25,875 nucleotides of DNA from Obelidium mucronatum (GCA_025765595.1 JAIVFH010000342.1:1-25875); one strand, 5' to 3'; positions 10,393-22,523 are shown, numbered from the stretch's first letter. Notes: generated from the letters alone by a model not told the origin. Numbers and translations are program-made.

Positions 10393-11435
10393 CTAAATCT
10401 TGTGGGAGTCGGTTGTTTCCATCTTCCGTTGTTGTTGCCATCGATAGCAACACCAACCAAATCCCACACAAATCACACAACCAGCAATCGATCCTCCAAT
10501 AATAAGACCAAGTAGTAATCCCCCGATATTCCCCATTGAATTGTACGGGATTTCGACACATGTGTTTTCACCAACATTGCACGTCACGTAACCAAATTTG
10601 CCGGAACGGTAGCAATCTCCATCAGTATAACACCACACTTTCCCATCACATGAAAGACTCTTGTTGAATTGATTTTGATCGTCAAAACAATTGCGATCTA
10701 TTCCTGACGCGGAGCTGTTTCTGAATGGGATCGGTCCTGTCAACCGGTTGTTTGTTATGGTGATATTCCGGAATTGGCCCGCTGCAAATAATGCGGTAAG
10801 TTCGTGAGGAAATGGTCCAATGAGGTTATTGTTTGAAATATCTCTGTTTTTTTGCGAAGTTAATACTTTGACACTTAAGTTGTTCAATCCAGACTTACAA
10901 AACCGAAAGCTTTGTTAAACGAGCCAGTTCCGATGGAATGAAGCCACTGAGTCGAGAATCCCGGATAGTCCTATTTAGTCGGTCAGAATAATTGTAGTTT
11001 CATGTTGAGTCCTCTCTTCGTACAGGCTTTCCAAATTCTTAAGCTGGCCAAGCATTGGAGAAATAGTACCCTCTAGTATGTTCAAGTTTGACCCAGTTCT
11101 AAAGTACTTTTCTTTCAGTAATGGTGCTCGTGCAGCAAGAGTGGCATGACATGATTCTTACAAACGCCTGAACTGGCTTAAGTTTTCACTTGTGAGGCTT
11201 CTATTGCGATAAGATGCAGAGTTTAAGAAACAGGTGAATGCCGTGCAAGAACTGTTGAAACTGTTACATACAGAATAGCAACGGACCCTTGTGGGCCGTC
11301 ACAAGCGATCATGGAAGAGTCCCCATAGATTGGAATAGAGCAGCAGTCATTGACTACGTTCAACCCATCGGGTAACGACAGCGACGAGTTGAAGATGGTT
11401 GGCAGTGCGATAGACAGGGTTTTACAATCATTCAT
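10393..11435 (-). CDS. LRR single-pass membrane protein (minus-strand paralog)
   Basis: A paralog of the neighbouring plus-strand LRR gene, placed tail to tail with 51 bp between stop codons. Proposed exons are 11272-11435, a 39-nt exon near 11173-11212, a 75-nt exon near 11027-11101, 10899-10970, and 10393-10843, giving about 266 residues. The first exon is 164 nt in both copies. It starts MNDCKTLSIALPTIFNSSLS at 11435. Matching blocks are TGSNLNILEGTISP, SGFIPSELARLTKL, DISNNNLIGPFPHEL and ITNNRLTGPIPF. The Cys cap is RNCFDDQNQFNKSLSC with KVWC. The membrane segment is glycine-rich (GGLLLGLIIGGSIAGCVICV), followed by a basic cytosolic tail. All introns are phase 2. No signal peptide is seen in the modelled first exon. 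Confidence 0.83.
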
Positions 11436-11614
11436 TCGAGAACAACTTTTGAATATTTTCAACCAACTTGTAAAACAATCCTTTCTTTTTTTCTTAACTT
11501 ATTATTGCTGACGTTTTAATAGTTAGACTTCCGTTAAAGCATTCGTTTCAATAGCGTCGTCTAATAATAAAGACTCCACTTTTTTTCTTTTTTCTTTGTG
11601 ATTTTTTTCATAAA
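11436..11614. promoter_or_regulatory. Short divergent intergenic region, LRR gene / RPA2
   Basis: About 180 bp separates the start of the minus-strand LRR gene from the start of RPA2. It must hold both 5' UTRs and core promoters unless the LRR gene has an upstream exon here. T-rich tracts lie just before the RPA2 ATG (11580-11610). No specific factor site is claimed. Confidence 0.4.
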
Positions 11615-14600
11615 ATGTCGACGAAGGAAAACACGCACTTCAACACTGTTTTCCGCCAGAAGCAGGCGATAAAACCATCGAATGGAAAGCCGCATCATGC
11701 TCGAACTGCTGCTCTGTCTGCCCCGCATGTGCAATCATACAACTCAATGTTTTCCTTTGGAGGTCCCAATTCAGACGGCCTGCTTGATCGGGCTGTTAAC
11801 GATATTCCAAGGAAAGTCATATTCAGCGGAAATCTTCTCGAACCTGGCTCGGATGTTAAAAAGATGACGAAGCTCGAGTGTGAGTTTTTTTGGGCATACT
11901 TTTGGGGTTTGGTTTTTTTTAATGACCGATATTCTAGTGTGGTGGTCAAATGTTCTTGTTGGAAAGCCGCAAATTGATTCTTCAAAAGGGGCAGTTCCAA
12001 TCACGCTTTATCCGTCAGAGTGCAGGGAGCGTGGGGTCTCGTACAAGGTGAACATAACACAAAAAAAAAGGAAAGCAACCAGTTTTTAATATTCATAAAC
12101 CGCAGGCTAAAATGCAAGCGAGACTCAACTGGTCCATTAATGGCGGTCCAGTTCAACACGAATTCCGAAGTTTGGGATATCTCCCAATCATGGTTCGATC
12201 GAGCAGATGCAATATTGAGTCAGATTCACCTGCAGACCTTGTGAAACATAAGGAAGATCCAGCAGAGTTTGGTGGATATTTTATTACAAATGGAATTGAG
12301 CGTCTTGTGCGTTTGCTGATTGTCCCGCGTCGAAACCATCCAATCGCCCTTCTCAGACCCAGTTTTCAAAACAGAGGACCCACTTATTCCGTTTACGGTG
12401 TGGCGATTCGGTCTGTGAGAGATGATATGTCCTCTCAGTCAATGACGTTGCATTATTTGGCGGATGGCGCTTTGAATCTTCGTTTCTCATACCGAAAGAG
12501 CGAATACATGGTTCCAGTTTTGTTGATTCTCAGAGCTCTTCAAGAAACTTCGGATCGCGACCTGTTTATGAGAATTACTCAAGGCAAGACGGGCAACACG
12601 TTTTTGACCGATCGTGTTGAATTACTTTTACGTGGATTCCAAAGCTTGTCGGTTCATTCAAAGGACGAATGTCGCGGCTATATTGGATCCAAATTTCATG
12701 TCATGTTGGATGCTCCGGAAGATTCTACCGACTTGGATGTTGGTGTTGAGTTTTTGAAGCGAATTGTTTTGGTTCACTTGAAGACTGACCAGCAGAAATT
12801 TGACATGCTCATGTAAGACAAACACATAGCTGTCTGCTGATTTTCAGCTTCTAATTTCAATACTTAGTTTCATGATTCAAAAACTTTACTCTCTTGTTGC
12901 TGGCGAATGTGCCGTGGATAACCCCGATTCTCCACAACACCAAGAAGTTCTGCTTTGTGGTCACTTGTTTAACTCCATTTTGAAGGTTAGCTATCTCATT
13001 TAATGGCTTTGGAGAAACGCAGTGGTCCTTACTCCGGTATTAGGAAAAAATTGCAGATGTTTTAGACGGTCTTGCCATTCAAATCAAAACTGACATTAGA
13101 AGATTTCCCGCTACGGTTGATTTCACAGACAGTTAAGTTGAACGGTCGCTTTTAGCCACATCTGATGCCTCTATCCATTTTTCAACAGAAAAATACCTTT
13201 CTAAAGTCTTTGGAAAAGTCAGTTCCGACATTGGAAAACGAATGGAGCACTTTTTGTCGACTGGTAACCTTGTCAGTAACTCTGGTTTGGATTTGCAACA
13301 AGTACGTTCGGAATCAAAATTCAGAGAGAGGAAAAAATGGACGAATAACGCCTTTAAAAATTACAGACATCCGGTTACACCATCGTAGCTGAAAAGTTGA
13401 ACTGGTTCCGTTATCTATCGCATTTTGGTTCCATCCATAGAGGAGCTTTCTTTGCCGAATTAAAGACCACTACTGTTCGTAAGCTTCTTCCCGAAGCATG
13501 GGGATTCCTCTGTCCTGTCCATACTCCTGATGGTGGGCCCTGTGGTCTGTTGAACCATTTAAGTCACACCTGCAGAATCATCACAAATCAGTTGGATGTT
13601 TCTGGAATCCCCACTCTAGTTGCAAGTTTGGGGGTTGGGCAAATGAGTGGAATGGGACCTAAGGAAGTAGAAACGGAAACATCAAACGGCTCCACACAAG
13701 CGTCGTCAGAAGATGCTGCTGACGTGGATCCTCGAATCTCAAGAAAATTAATGGAAAGCACAATCCTTTCTGTCCAATTGGACGGTTGTGTCATTGGATA
13801 CTGTACTGCTGCTACCGCGCGCCGGGTTGCAGATACACTTCGGTACTGGAAAGTTCAAGGAGAGAACAATGTTCCTCTGGATCTGGAAATTGGATTTGTT
13901 CCACCTTCGAAAGGTGGACAATATCCTGGCCTTTTTATGTTCAGTACTGCTGCCCGTATGATGCGACCTGTGACCTACCTTCCCAACAACAAGACAGATA
14001 TGGTTGGATCGTTTGAACAAGTGTATATGGACATTGCCTGTGTGAAGGAAGATATTGTTGCTGGAATTACGACTCACATTGAATTGCATCCAACAAGTAT
14101 TTTGAGTGTTGTTGCCAACTTGACACCATTTTCAGATTTCAACCAATCCCCAAGAAATATGTATCAATGCCAGGTATTGTCGTTTTGTGACTGAATCCCC
14201 TATTTACTTACTTCTGATGTAGATGGGTAAACAATCCATGGGAACCCCTGTTCATAACTTCCCTAATCGTACCGACAACAAGCTGTATCGTCTCCAAACA
14301 GGCCAGTCTCCTATTGTGCGACCACATCTATTTAATGAATATGGAATGGACGAGTATCCGAATGGTATGAACGCCGTAGTCGCCGTTATCGCTTACACTG
14401 GTTACGATATGGAAGATGCTTCAATTCTGTCCAAATCCTCTCATGAGCGAGGATATGGATATGGAACCGTGTATAAGAGTGAATTTATTGATTTGGGTGA
14501 AAAGCAACGAAGATCAGCCACTGGTGGCAAACCACACTTACACTTTGGCCTCTTTGGTCCCAAGGGAGAGTCATCTTTCATCAAAAAAGACCAATTGGAC

Positions 14601-15699
14601 AAGCTACTGTCATTTATTGATGTTGATGGGTTGCCCAAAGTTGGAATCAAATTGAGCGATGGAGAGCCACTTTACGCTTATTATAATGACATAGATGGGC
14701 AAGTTACTGTGGTGAAATTCAAAGGATTCGAAAGCGCATATGTAGATGAAGTTCGGCTGATAGGTTTGTAGTTTTGAATCCTCTTTACTTTGGTTTCTGA
14801 CTTGAACGATAGGCACCGACGATGGCTCCCAAGAGCTTCAGAAAATCCACATTAAATTCCGAATTCAGCGTCCACCTGTCATTGGAGATAAGTTCTCTTC
14901 ACGACACGGACAAAAGGGAGTCATCTCACAGAAATGGCCAACAATCGACATGCCATTCTCCGAATCTGGAATTGTCCCAGACGTTATCATCAACCCACAC
15001 GCCTTCCCGTCTCGTATGACGATTGGAATGTTTGTTGAGAGTCTTGCAGGAAAATCAGGAGCTCTTCACGGACATGCACAAGACGCAACGCCATTCCAAT
15101 TTAATGAAGACCACGCCGCCGCTGACTTTTTCGGTAAAGAACTTGCAAGCGCTGGATTCAACTACCATGGAAACGAACCAATGTACAGTGGAATCACGGG
15201 ACAGGAGTTCAAGGCGGATATCTACATTGGAGTAGTCTACTACCAGCGTCTGCGTCACATGGTGTCCGACAAGTACCAAGTGCGTACAACTGGACCCATT
15301 CACAACCTCACACATCAGCCAATTAAAGGTCGTAAACGGTTTGGTGGTATCCGTTTGGGAGAAATGGAACGTGATTCTTTGCTAGCGCATGGTGTCAGTT
15401 TCATTCTTCAGGATCGGTTGATGAACTGTTCAGATTATTCTCAGTGTCACGTGTGTAGGCTATGTGGATCTATTCTTAGTCCAATTGCAATTAGCGGAAA
15501 GTTTGGGGCTTCCGATGGTGCTGGTGGGTTAGATGGTGTTGGATCAGGTGATGCGTTAAGCGAGGATCGCGATGCGATCGAGTGTTTGATGTGTAAAACT
15601 TCAAGAGGCATTGATGTTATCGCTGTTCCGTATGTGTTTAGGTATTTGTGTGCAGAGCTGGTGGCGATGAATGTCAAGCTAAAGTTGGATGTTGAATAA
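11615..15699 (+). CDS. RPA2: RNA polymerase I second-largest subunit (RPA2/RPA135)
   Basis: The beta-like subunit of Pol I, which transcribes rRNA in the nucleolus. Nine exons: 11615-11879, 11938-12047, 12106-12812, 12868-12985, 13044-13131, 13189-13301, 13367-14173, 14223-14763 and 14813-15699, giving 1211 residues, the usual family length. Diagnostic segments in order are GGYFITNGIERLVRLLIV, ADGALNLRFSYRKSEYMVPV, LNWFRYLSHFGSIHRGAF, LPEAWGFLCPVHTPDGGPCG, LTPFSDFNQSPRNMYQCQ, GYDMEDASILSKSS, GDKFSSRHGQKGVISQ and GRKRFGGIRLGEMERDSLLA. A C-terminal zinc site (CRLCG, then CLMC) and the ending VPYVFRYLCAELVAMNVKLK fit Pol I rather than Pol II or III. No frame break or missing catalytic motif is seen. 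Confidence 0.97.
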
Positions 15700-15955
15700 T
15701 GATTGGGGGTTGTTCGATATTTCGTTTACAAAAATACATTTTCGAAAGTTACTCATAGTCGCCGCGGGGTCAATGTCTCAGGGTGTTGGCCAGCATGAAG
15801 ATGTTCATTCAAATTAGACAATTTTCGACATTCGACAATTTCCTCGATCGTTGCATCCTCACAGCAACGCGTTGCAAGGAACAATTATCCGTAATCCACT
15901 CAAAAAGAGACGGTTTTACTAGTATCTAACGTCAGCCAAAACGTGCGATAGTTCA
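15700..15955. other. Intergenic region upstream of kinase
   Basis: 256 bp between the RPA2 stop and the kinase ATG, same strand. It holds the RPA2 3' UTR/terminator and the kinase promoter. No ORF, tRNA or strong repeat is visible. Confidence 0.5.
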
Positions 15956-18621
15956 ATGACTCCAGCATCGCCCCCTTCACAACATCGGTCTCCCCAGGTG
16001 GCGAATCGCAGGCCTTCAAAAGACCTGTTGAGCAGCAAAATATCTGCAAGATTGATGAAAGATCAAGGACCTCGAATCGGACCTTATTCTTTGGGAAAGA
16101 CTCTTGGTGTTGGAAGCACAGGTTGAGATTCCCCTCCAGAAACCACATAAGGAACTTATCTTCCCAACACAGGTCGCGTCAAGCTTGGGACTCATATTGA
16201 AACCTTGCAGAAGGTAGCCATCAAAATTATCCCAAAGGATTCCTTGGTTCGTCAAAGTAGCTCTGAAAGTGTTGACTCCAACACCTCCTCCGATGCAGTC
16301 AAGGCAAAAAAGCTGAATGAAAAGACGGAACGCGAAATAACTATTATGAAGCTAATCCAGCATCCGAATGTGATGCAACTATACGATGTGTATGAAACTG
16401 AGAAAGAGTTGTGAGACCACGTTTTTTTGCAACCCCTCTCTATATGGTCTTTAACTATCATTGCCTCCAGATATTTAATTTTGGAGCACATTGAAGGAGG
16501 AGAGTTGTTTGATTATCTGGTTTCGAAAGGGCGTTTATCAGAAGAAGAAGCACTTGACTTTTTTCAACAAATTACATTTGGGGTTGACTATTGCCACCGG
16601 CATCTCATATGGTGAAATAATGATGAAAATGTCTGCTCTATATACTAACTTGGTCTAATTCTTAATTTTCAAGTCACAGAGATTTGAAGCCAGAAAATCT
16701 GCTCCTCAATAAAGACCACCAAGTCAAAGTTGCCGATTTTGGGATGGCTAGTCTGCAAGTAATGGGGAAAATGCTCGAAACATCTTGCGGGAGTCCCCAT
16801 TACGCAAGTCCAGAGATAATCAAGGGTGTAAAATACGATGGGGCTGCTGCGGATGTCTGGAGTTGTGGAGTTATTCTATACGCCTTGTTGACAGGCAATC
16901 TGCCATTTGACGACGAAAATATCCGAAAACTGCTTTCCAAAGTGAGAGACATTGACTCTGAAGTGAAGAATCCACTAAATCACTACTAAACTGTTCAAAC
17001 ACAAAGGTCAAGACGGGATCCTTTGCTATTCCTGATTATGTCAACCCTGACGCCAGAGACTTGATCTGCAAAATGCTCGTAGTAGACCCTGCCCACCGTA
17101 TCACCATGGAAGAAATCTTTCAGCATCGCTGGTTCGAGTCTCATCCAGTCAAGAACATGGATGCGTGCAAATATATTGTAGACAATGTCACTGACAGATT
17201 AGAACCAACGACAATTAATGATGATATTAGTTCCTCCCAAAATATGAGCTTCAAGCCACTCATAATAGGAGTCAATGATCCCGATTCCCTTGATTTGGAA
17301 GTTGTCAGCTCTCTGGGATTTCTTGGATGGACTGGAAACGAAAAGGGGTTACTTCAGGCTTTACTCTCCCCAGAAAAGAACATTGAAAAGGTGTTTTATA
17401 ATCTATTGTGCAGAAAGAAATGGGATCAATTCGAGAATTATGGTCGTGAAACCTCTTCGAACTGGGATATTGCTGGTGGTGCCAAAAGAAGAGTTGGATC
17501 CATTTCGATGAGCTCAATTCACCATGGAGACAACGAAAGTGGGACTTACAGCCCCTCTATTTCTCGATTGGATGTTTACAAGAGTGAATTGAATCTAGTT
17601 CGTCAAAATTCATCGAGCGTCGATTCTCTTGTGGACAATTCGGGTTCAATCGTTAATTCCGATGATCAATTACCCTGTTACCCTGAAAATTTGAACGGAA
17701 AATTAGCACCGAAAGCTGTAGCAGAGGGTAGCCGCACCCACAGTCCCCTTTCAAAATCCATACAATCTGAAGAACCTAGCATGAATTCACCAGCAGTTGA
17801 GGATACATCTGTGTTGCGAAGTACAACCGATGAAGGCAAACGTTTTCCACCGCCGCCTATAACTCCTCGAACCAAAAGATCTCCACCAACTTTGAGAGCT
17901 GTCAGCGAGCCATCAAAGAAACTTGCTGACGGCATATATCCAAGTCCAACGACGCCAACTAGTCCAGGCCCACATAGGAAAATGAGTACGATAGTGACGC
18001 CCCTTTTTTGCCAATCATGCTAATTGCGATATAATTCAGGCCTATTCGACGATGGGGCAGCCACACCCCCAATCTCACCCACAAAAAAGCATTGGTTCAA
18101 AGGCTTTAATTATACACCTCCCGAAATAAGTCTAACTTCAACGCATAATATCGCAAAAACCGCCGAAGCGGCTTTACTGAGACTGAACGTAAGTCGCTGT
18201 AATTTCTTTTTCCTTGCTCACATACATTTTTTTTAAGGATCTTCACGTGAAACACCAAACGGAAAACTATGGTCTCTGGCGGTGCAAATATGAGGAAAAA
18301 GTACCAGATTCATCAGAATGGAACACACCGTCGCCAAACTTTCTCAAAAACTTTACCCGGAAACTATCCATCTCCATGAAAGGTCAAGAAGCACCGTCTT
18401 CAAGTTCCCTATCTGGAACACTAGTAAACATACCGAAATCATCTGCTGCTGCTGCTGCTTCTTCTTCAACGAAAAGCGTTAAATTCAAAATGGAGGTTTT
18501 GGAACCGGTGTCTTCAAACACTACTGGGAGTAGGATTGTATTTACCCATCAGCAGGGGTCTTATAGTTTGCTCCAAGCTGTTGTTCGGTCCTTTAAAGCG
18601 TCCTGGCCCTTGGGTGCATAA
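15956..18621 (+). CDS. BRSK/SAD-Gin4-type Ser/Thr protein kinase
   Basis: CAMK/AMPK-related kinase of the group containing animal BRSK (SAD) and fungal Gin4/Hsl1/Cdr2, which link cell shape or polarity to division. Seven exons: 15956-16121, 16173-16410, 16471-16611, 16674-16941, 17007-17985, 18040-18188 and 18238-18621, giving 774 residues. The kinase domain is complete: [13 protein letters not shown] (P-loop), VAIKII (Lys), a Ser/Asn-rich insert before the C-helix, CHRDLKPEN (catalytic loop), VADFGMAS, then [14 protein letters not shown] Thr two residues before that block (ETSCGSPHY) is the LKB1-type activation-loop site. [19 protein letters not shown] matches the UBA-like segment of BRSK/Gin4 proteins. 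A disordered Ser/Pro-rich region with [16 protein letters not shown] follows. The C-terminal end ([36 protein letters not shown]) looks like a KA1-type membrane/regulatory domain. TACTAAC-like branch sites are visible in two introns. Confidence 0.93.
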
Positions 18622-18775
18622 CAATAAAAGAGCACACATTCATTTTAAAAAAATATGCAGTTTGTATTTTGTTTCCAAAACCAGTTGAAAACCATGTGAG
18701 ATTGTTTATAAACAGATGCCATTTCTTTTTTTGAAATGTAAGCCAAGTTCTACAAGCTACTGGGTTTTGTTTGTT
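18622..18775. other. Convergent intergenic region
   Basis: About 154 bp between the stops of the convergent kinase and SH3 genes. It is AT-rich and includes an AATAAAA-like run just after the kinase stop (18622-18630), a plausible polyadenylation signal. Nothing else is seen. Confidence 0.5.
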
Positions 18776-20530
18776 TTATCGCCGTTGATACATTGACGAA
18801 ATTCGAGTTGAAACACGAGACTGCCGATTACTGGCGGGCCTCTTGTCTCCGAGAGCCACGAGGCAGGACAGCGGCACGGCTCCAATCGCGCCCGTAGATT
18901 CCTTTTGTGCTGAAGCCCACCCGTCGTCATATCTAATCAAAATTGATTAATGTACTGAACAGGTTTCACCAAAGAAAAATGAATGTTGCAGACTCACGTT
19001 TCCTGAATTATCAGAATCTCTCCATAAGACAAAGTGAGCTCATCACTTTGCTGTGCTTGATAAGCCTCAATGACTTGCATCTTGACAAACAACCCATCGC
19101 CATCTCCATTGTAGTTGCTTTCTCCATCCCCGTATTCACTTTGATATTCGCTCTGGTATTCACTTTGATACTCGCTTTGATATTCACTCTGGTATTCGCT
19201 TTGATCCCCAAACTCTGATTTGGCTTCGTCTGGACGACGAGGAGCGTTGTCGTATGCAGAATCAGTGCTCTGCCCACGTTTCCCAACATCGTATCCAGAG
19301 TCCGTACTTCGATTACGGCTTTTAGCAGCACCACCGCCAAACATGCTATCGAAAACACTTTTTCGTTCACCTCTCCCACCATCGGTTTTTTGCCGCCGCA
19401 ACGTGGCTCGACCACGCGCAATAGTACCCACCCGATACTGGCGTAGGTTCCTCAGGATCATTCATGTTCTTGTACCGCTCAGGTAGCTGCGCCATTCCTT
19501 CCGGTTGATACGCAGACTGTTGTATCATTTGCCCAGTTTTTCGATTTCAGAATCCCCATCCATGTTAAACTTGCGAACGCCATCACCGCCCAAGCGACAC
19601 CAGAAGCGATCCAGGGAGTATCTCTGGCGGGGAGGACGAGTGCATATTTCTGAGCACGCGTGAGTGGGACCAAGAGGGTTGATTGGTCTCGTTGCTTCTT
19701 GGAAACCGCCTGGAGTTCTTGGACCTCCGACATTGTTGTTGACGGAGCTTGACGCTGAACTCGTAGTTGTTCCAGTTCCCAAGTTCTTGCACAAGGCAGC
19801 GTCAGTCGCGTCCAAATTAGAGGTTCCACCACAAAAGGAAGAGGCGTCGGCACTGTTTATGAACCCTGCATTGACGAGATCTGATGAGATTCCTTGAGAA
19901 CAGACGGCCGTATCGTTTGAATTGAACATTGAGAAGCAAGCGTCGAAATAAACGTTTGACGTTGACGTCTTGCTAGTTTTACTGGCAATAGTACTGCTTG
20001 TCATAAAGATTTGACGTGCCGTCATGGCTTGCGTGGAGGGACTAGCTGAACACACTTTTGCATCGTTGAAGACGGCTTGGACAGAGTTGATGTGGCTGAA
20101 ACATGAATCTTGACATAATGGTTTGTATTGCATTGGAGGAGAAGGGGAGGAGTTGCATTGCTTCATTGAGAAGCTGACAAAGTAATTACACATGACTGAC
20201 TGATGGAAACGAATGTTGCGGCCAGTGAAACCCTGGACACTCATATGTGCTCTGGAATCCGGATATAAACTGAGATGATGTGTCCATTGACTGCATCACA
20301 TATGCGTCGAATGCGGCCATGTTTGGAATTTGTGATGAGGCGAGAACGTCTGGATGGGAACAATAACAGTCAGCTTTTGATGCGTTCAAGCATTCTACTT
20401 ACTGAAGCCGTTCAAGTCTGGACAGGCCATCGAGTTTGTCAGCTGAAAGCATGATCCCTTGCCGTCCATCGTTGGGCAAGGTAAGTCAGCGGTTTCTGTT
20501 TCAGATTTCTCTTGAAAAAAATGCCTGGAA
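18776..20530 (-). CDS. Membrane protein: Cys-rich ectodomain, Ser/Thr stalk, TM, C-terminal SH3
   Basis: Multi-exon gene with an uncertain 5' end (first recognisable coding near 20490; no clear signal peptide). The ectodomain includes ADLPCPTMDGKGSCFQL, an intron at about 20360-20403, DCYCSHPDVLASSQIP, and further paired Cys (VMCNYFVSFSMKQCNSS, LCQDSCFSHINSVQ). A Thr/Ser-rich stalk (GTGTTTSSASSSVNNN) leads to one membrane segment (TPWIASGVAWAVMAFASLTW). The cytosolic part has QMIQQSAYQPEGMAQ, a polar region, QSEY repeats and a C-terminal SH3 domain. The SH3 is VKMQVIEAYQAQQSDELTLS, split by an intron (18933-18997), then DDGWASAQ and GAVPLSCLVAL, ending at 18776. The topology resembles fungal SH3-bearing membrane proteins such as Sho1 or Fus1 in layout only. 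Frame changes without good introns occur near 20230, 19650, 19540 and possibly 19430, so the exact protein cannot be fixed. Confidence 0.72.
19132..19204 (-). repeat. 12-bp tandem repeat encoding QSEY
   Basis: About six copies of a 12-bp unit, read on the minus strand as (QSEY)n, between the stalk/TM region and the SH3 domain. Units differ at third positions (tattcact/tattcgct, ctttga/ctctgg alternation), which shows age and selection on the protein rather than fresh slippage. The tyrosines sit in an acidic context. Confidence 0.9.
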
Positions 20531-20837
20531 ACAAAATTTCTGCCGCTTGTTACCACATTCATTATTAGGTTCTAACCGTAATAAACTCTGCTGTCTTTCA
20601 TAATGAGTTGATCACATTCTCATTATCCAATTGATGCACACACTAACATCAGAACAAAGAAGAGGAACCACAGGATTTATGTATACAATGCTGAAGCAGA
20701 TAGACTTCTGTTTTTATTTTTTTATATCATACGAACTATTGATCCCGAAACACATCCTTGTGGGAAATCATTATAAAATGCTTTCCCCATCAAGAAAAAT
20801 GTTACAACAAGACGAATCCCCCCGAAAAACCAACCGT
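20531..20837. other. Intergenic region, SH3 gene 5' side / uS8 3' side
   Basis: About 300 bp with the presumed promoter, and perhaps a missed first exon, of the SH3 membrane gene plus the 3' UTR of uS8. A minus-strand first exon carrying a signal peptide would be expected here, but I could not identify a convincing one. Confidence 0.4.
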
Positions 20838-21545
20838 TCAGTAGAAGAATCCAAGAATCTTTCCACCAGTCTTCTTACGACGAGCCTCTTCGTGGTCCAT
20901 AATACCAGCAGAGGTGGTCAAGATGATGTAACCGAATTGACGGGATGGCAACAAGTAGTTGACCCAGTTTTCGACATCGTCTTGCTTAACGTTGAAACGT
21001 GGGGAAATAACACCACACTTGTTGATGCGTCCAATGAGTTGAACGACAATCTTTCCGGAACGGTGGTCATCGATGATTTCGAATTCGCCAATGTAACCTT
21101 TTTGTACAAAAGAGTCAGTCAATCGAGAATAGATCGATATATAGAATAGGAGTTTGTGGGGGTGGAAGAAGGGGGAATTGTGGAAGAGAGTAAAACCCAA
21201 GTTTCCGGAGGTGAAATAATGGAATCTGGGCTGTAATCTCGTCTCCCGATTACTCTTTCGAAGCCTTAAAAAACGTCTTGTCGACTCAAAAAGTTGACGA
21301 TGGAACGTCCGACAGTGTCTAGTTATAACTTCGATTGCATGACTTTCAGGGGAGGGGGAAAAAGGGAATGTGGGAGAAGGAAAGATAAAAAACAAGGATG
21401 TGAAGACGCTACCGTGCTTCTGCATGACAGAAAGGAACTTGACAATAACCTTGGAGGATGGACGGATCAAGACTTGACGCTTGCCCATCTTCTCGGCGTT
21501 GACAATAGACTTCAAGCAGTCGTTAAGGACGGAAACGCGGACCAT
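20838..21545 (-). CDS. RPS22: 40S ribosomal protein uS8 (yeast Rps22, animal RPS15A)
   Basis: Small-subunit ribosomal protein that binds the central domain of 18S rRNA. Exon 1 is 21413-21545 and exon 2 is 20838-21097; together they encode 130 residues, the standard length. Exon 1 reads [20 protein letters not shown] through [13 protein letters not shown] and MQKH; exon 2 reads [54 protein letters not shown] and [18 protein letters not shown]. Splicing restores HGYIGEFE exactly. The intron (21098-21412, 315 bp) is several times longer than the others in the window. Confidence 0.97.
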   Translation of the reverse strand: MVRVSVLNDCLKSIVNAEKMGKRQVLIRPSSKVIVKFLSVMQKHGSVFTSLFFIFPSPTFPFSPSPESHAIEVITRHCRTFHRQLFESTRRFLRLRKSNRETRLQPRFHYFTSGNLGFTLFHNSPFFHPHKLLFYISIYSRLTDSFVQKGYIGEFEIIDDHRSGKIVVQLIGRINKCGVISPRFNVKQDDVENWVNYLLPSRQFGYIILTTSAGIMDHEEARRKKTGGKILGFFY

Positions 21546-22523
21546 TTTTTAACTGGTGAATCAAGAAATTAGATGAAAGTAAATAGAAGGAAGTAAATTA
21601 GCAAAAGACAGAGTCAGTGTAGCGAGAAACCGTGTAATCTATTTCATGAAAACCCAACAACCCCCAACGAGAAACACGCATATAAATCGATGTATAATTC
21701 AAGAAAGAAGATAAGATACTGGCCAACGTTTTCAACAGAGCTAATTGAGGGTATCGATTGGAGGTTCAGAGGGACACGGTAGTGCACCCCATCCCCGCCA
21801 ACGTCATGACCCATCAAATAGAGACCGTTTACAAAAAACAGGCTACTTTTTCGCCATCGGTGTCTCCCGTTATAAATAACGAGAGAGCGATGAGAAATTG
21901 GCAACATGGAAGCCTCTTTTTTTGGAGACCCCTCAAGTGCACTTCAAACGAAATAAAGTAAGAAGCCCCCAGCTAAACACAAGCCAGGTGCTTCACAGGA
22001 TCGAATCTGCCCTCTCTCTTATAGCATCAGATCATGATGTGTGATCCGTAAGGAGATGTCGCTGGGTCTCATGCATGACTTCTACTGGGAAATCACTCAT
22101 CGCCATCGTAACGAGAGGATTCCGCAGCGAAGAGCCAGCATACGATTCATTGAATGCAGCGTGCATAGTACACGTGCAGGCGGTGGTTGGGTGAGGTGGT
22201 GATGGATGGGTGAGGTACGCACGTTTGCGAATAAAAAGTGAAGGAGTAAAATGTGTGCAGTGAACCAAAACAGTACAAATCACCGATTATCTTCTCAAAC
22301 ACCTCGAGAGAAACAGCATAGTAGCAATACACTGCGACATGTGCCTCTAAAGCTATGTAATTAGGCTGCATATGAAAAAAGCATATTGAATCACCTATCT
22401 TTATCCAACACGAAATCGTTACCACATTTGGATAACTATACAACCAAAGAAGGAGTATAAGCGGTATTCCGCGTTTGAAGCAAAAACACCATCTTACGTT
22501 ATTTGTTATGAAAATCTAGATAA
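21546..22523. other. About 980-bp divergent intergenic region
   Basis: Lies between the starts of uS8 (minus) and the first tandem membrane gene (plus), so it carries both promoters. Short open frames here have no conserved pattern. No convincing tRNA, snRNA or transposon end was seen. It is the longest gene-free stretch in the window. Confidence 0.5.

Noticed and set aside
20631..21149. Plus-strand open frame of 172 codons overlapping uS8
   Set aside because: It is antisense to the unmistakable uS8 exon 2 and has no independent support.
21990..22015. T-arm-like string (GGATCGAATCT) suggesting a tRNA
   Set aside because: The stem does not pair, and no matching acceptor, D-arm or anticodon arm could be found around it.
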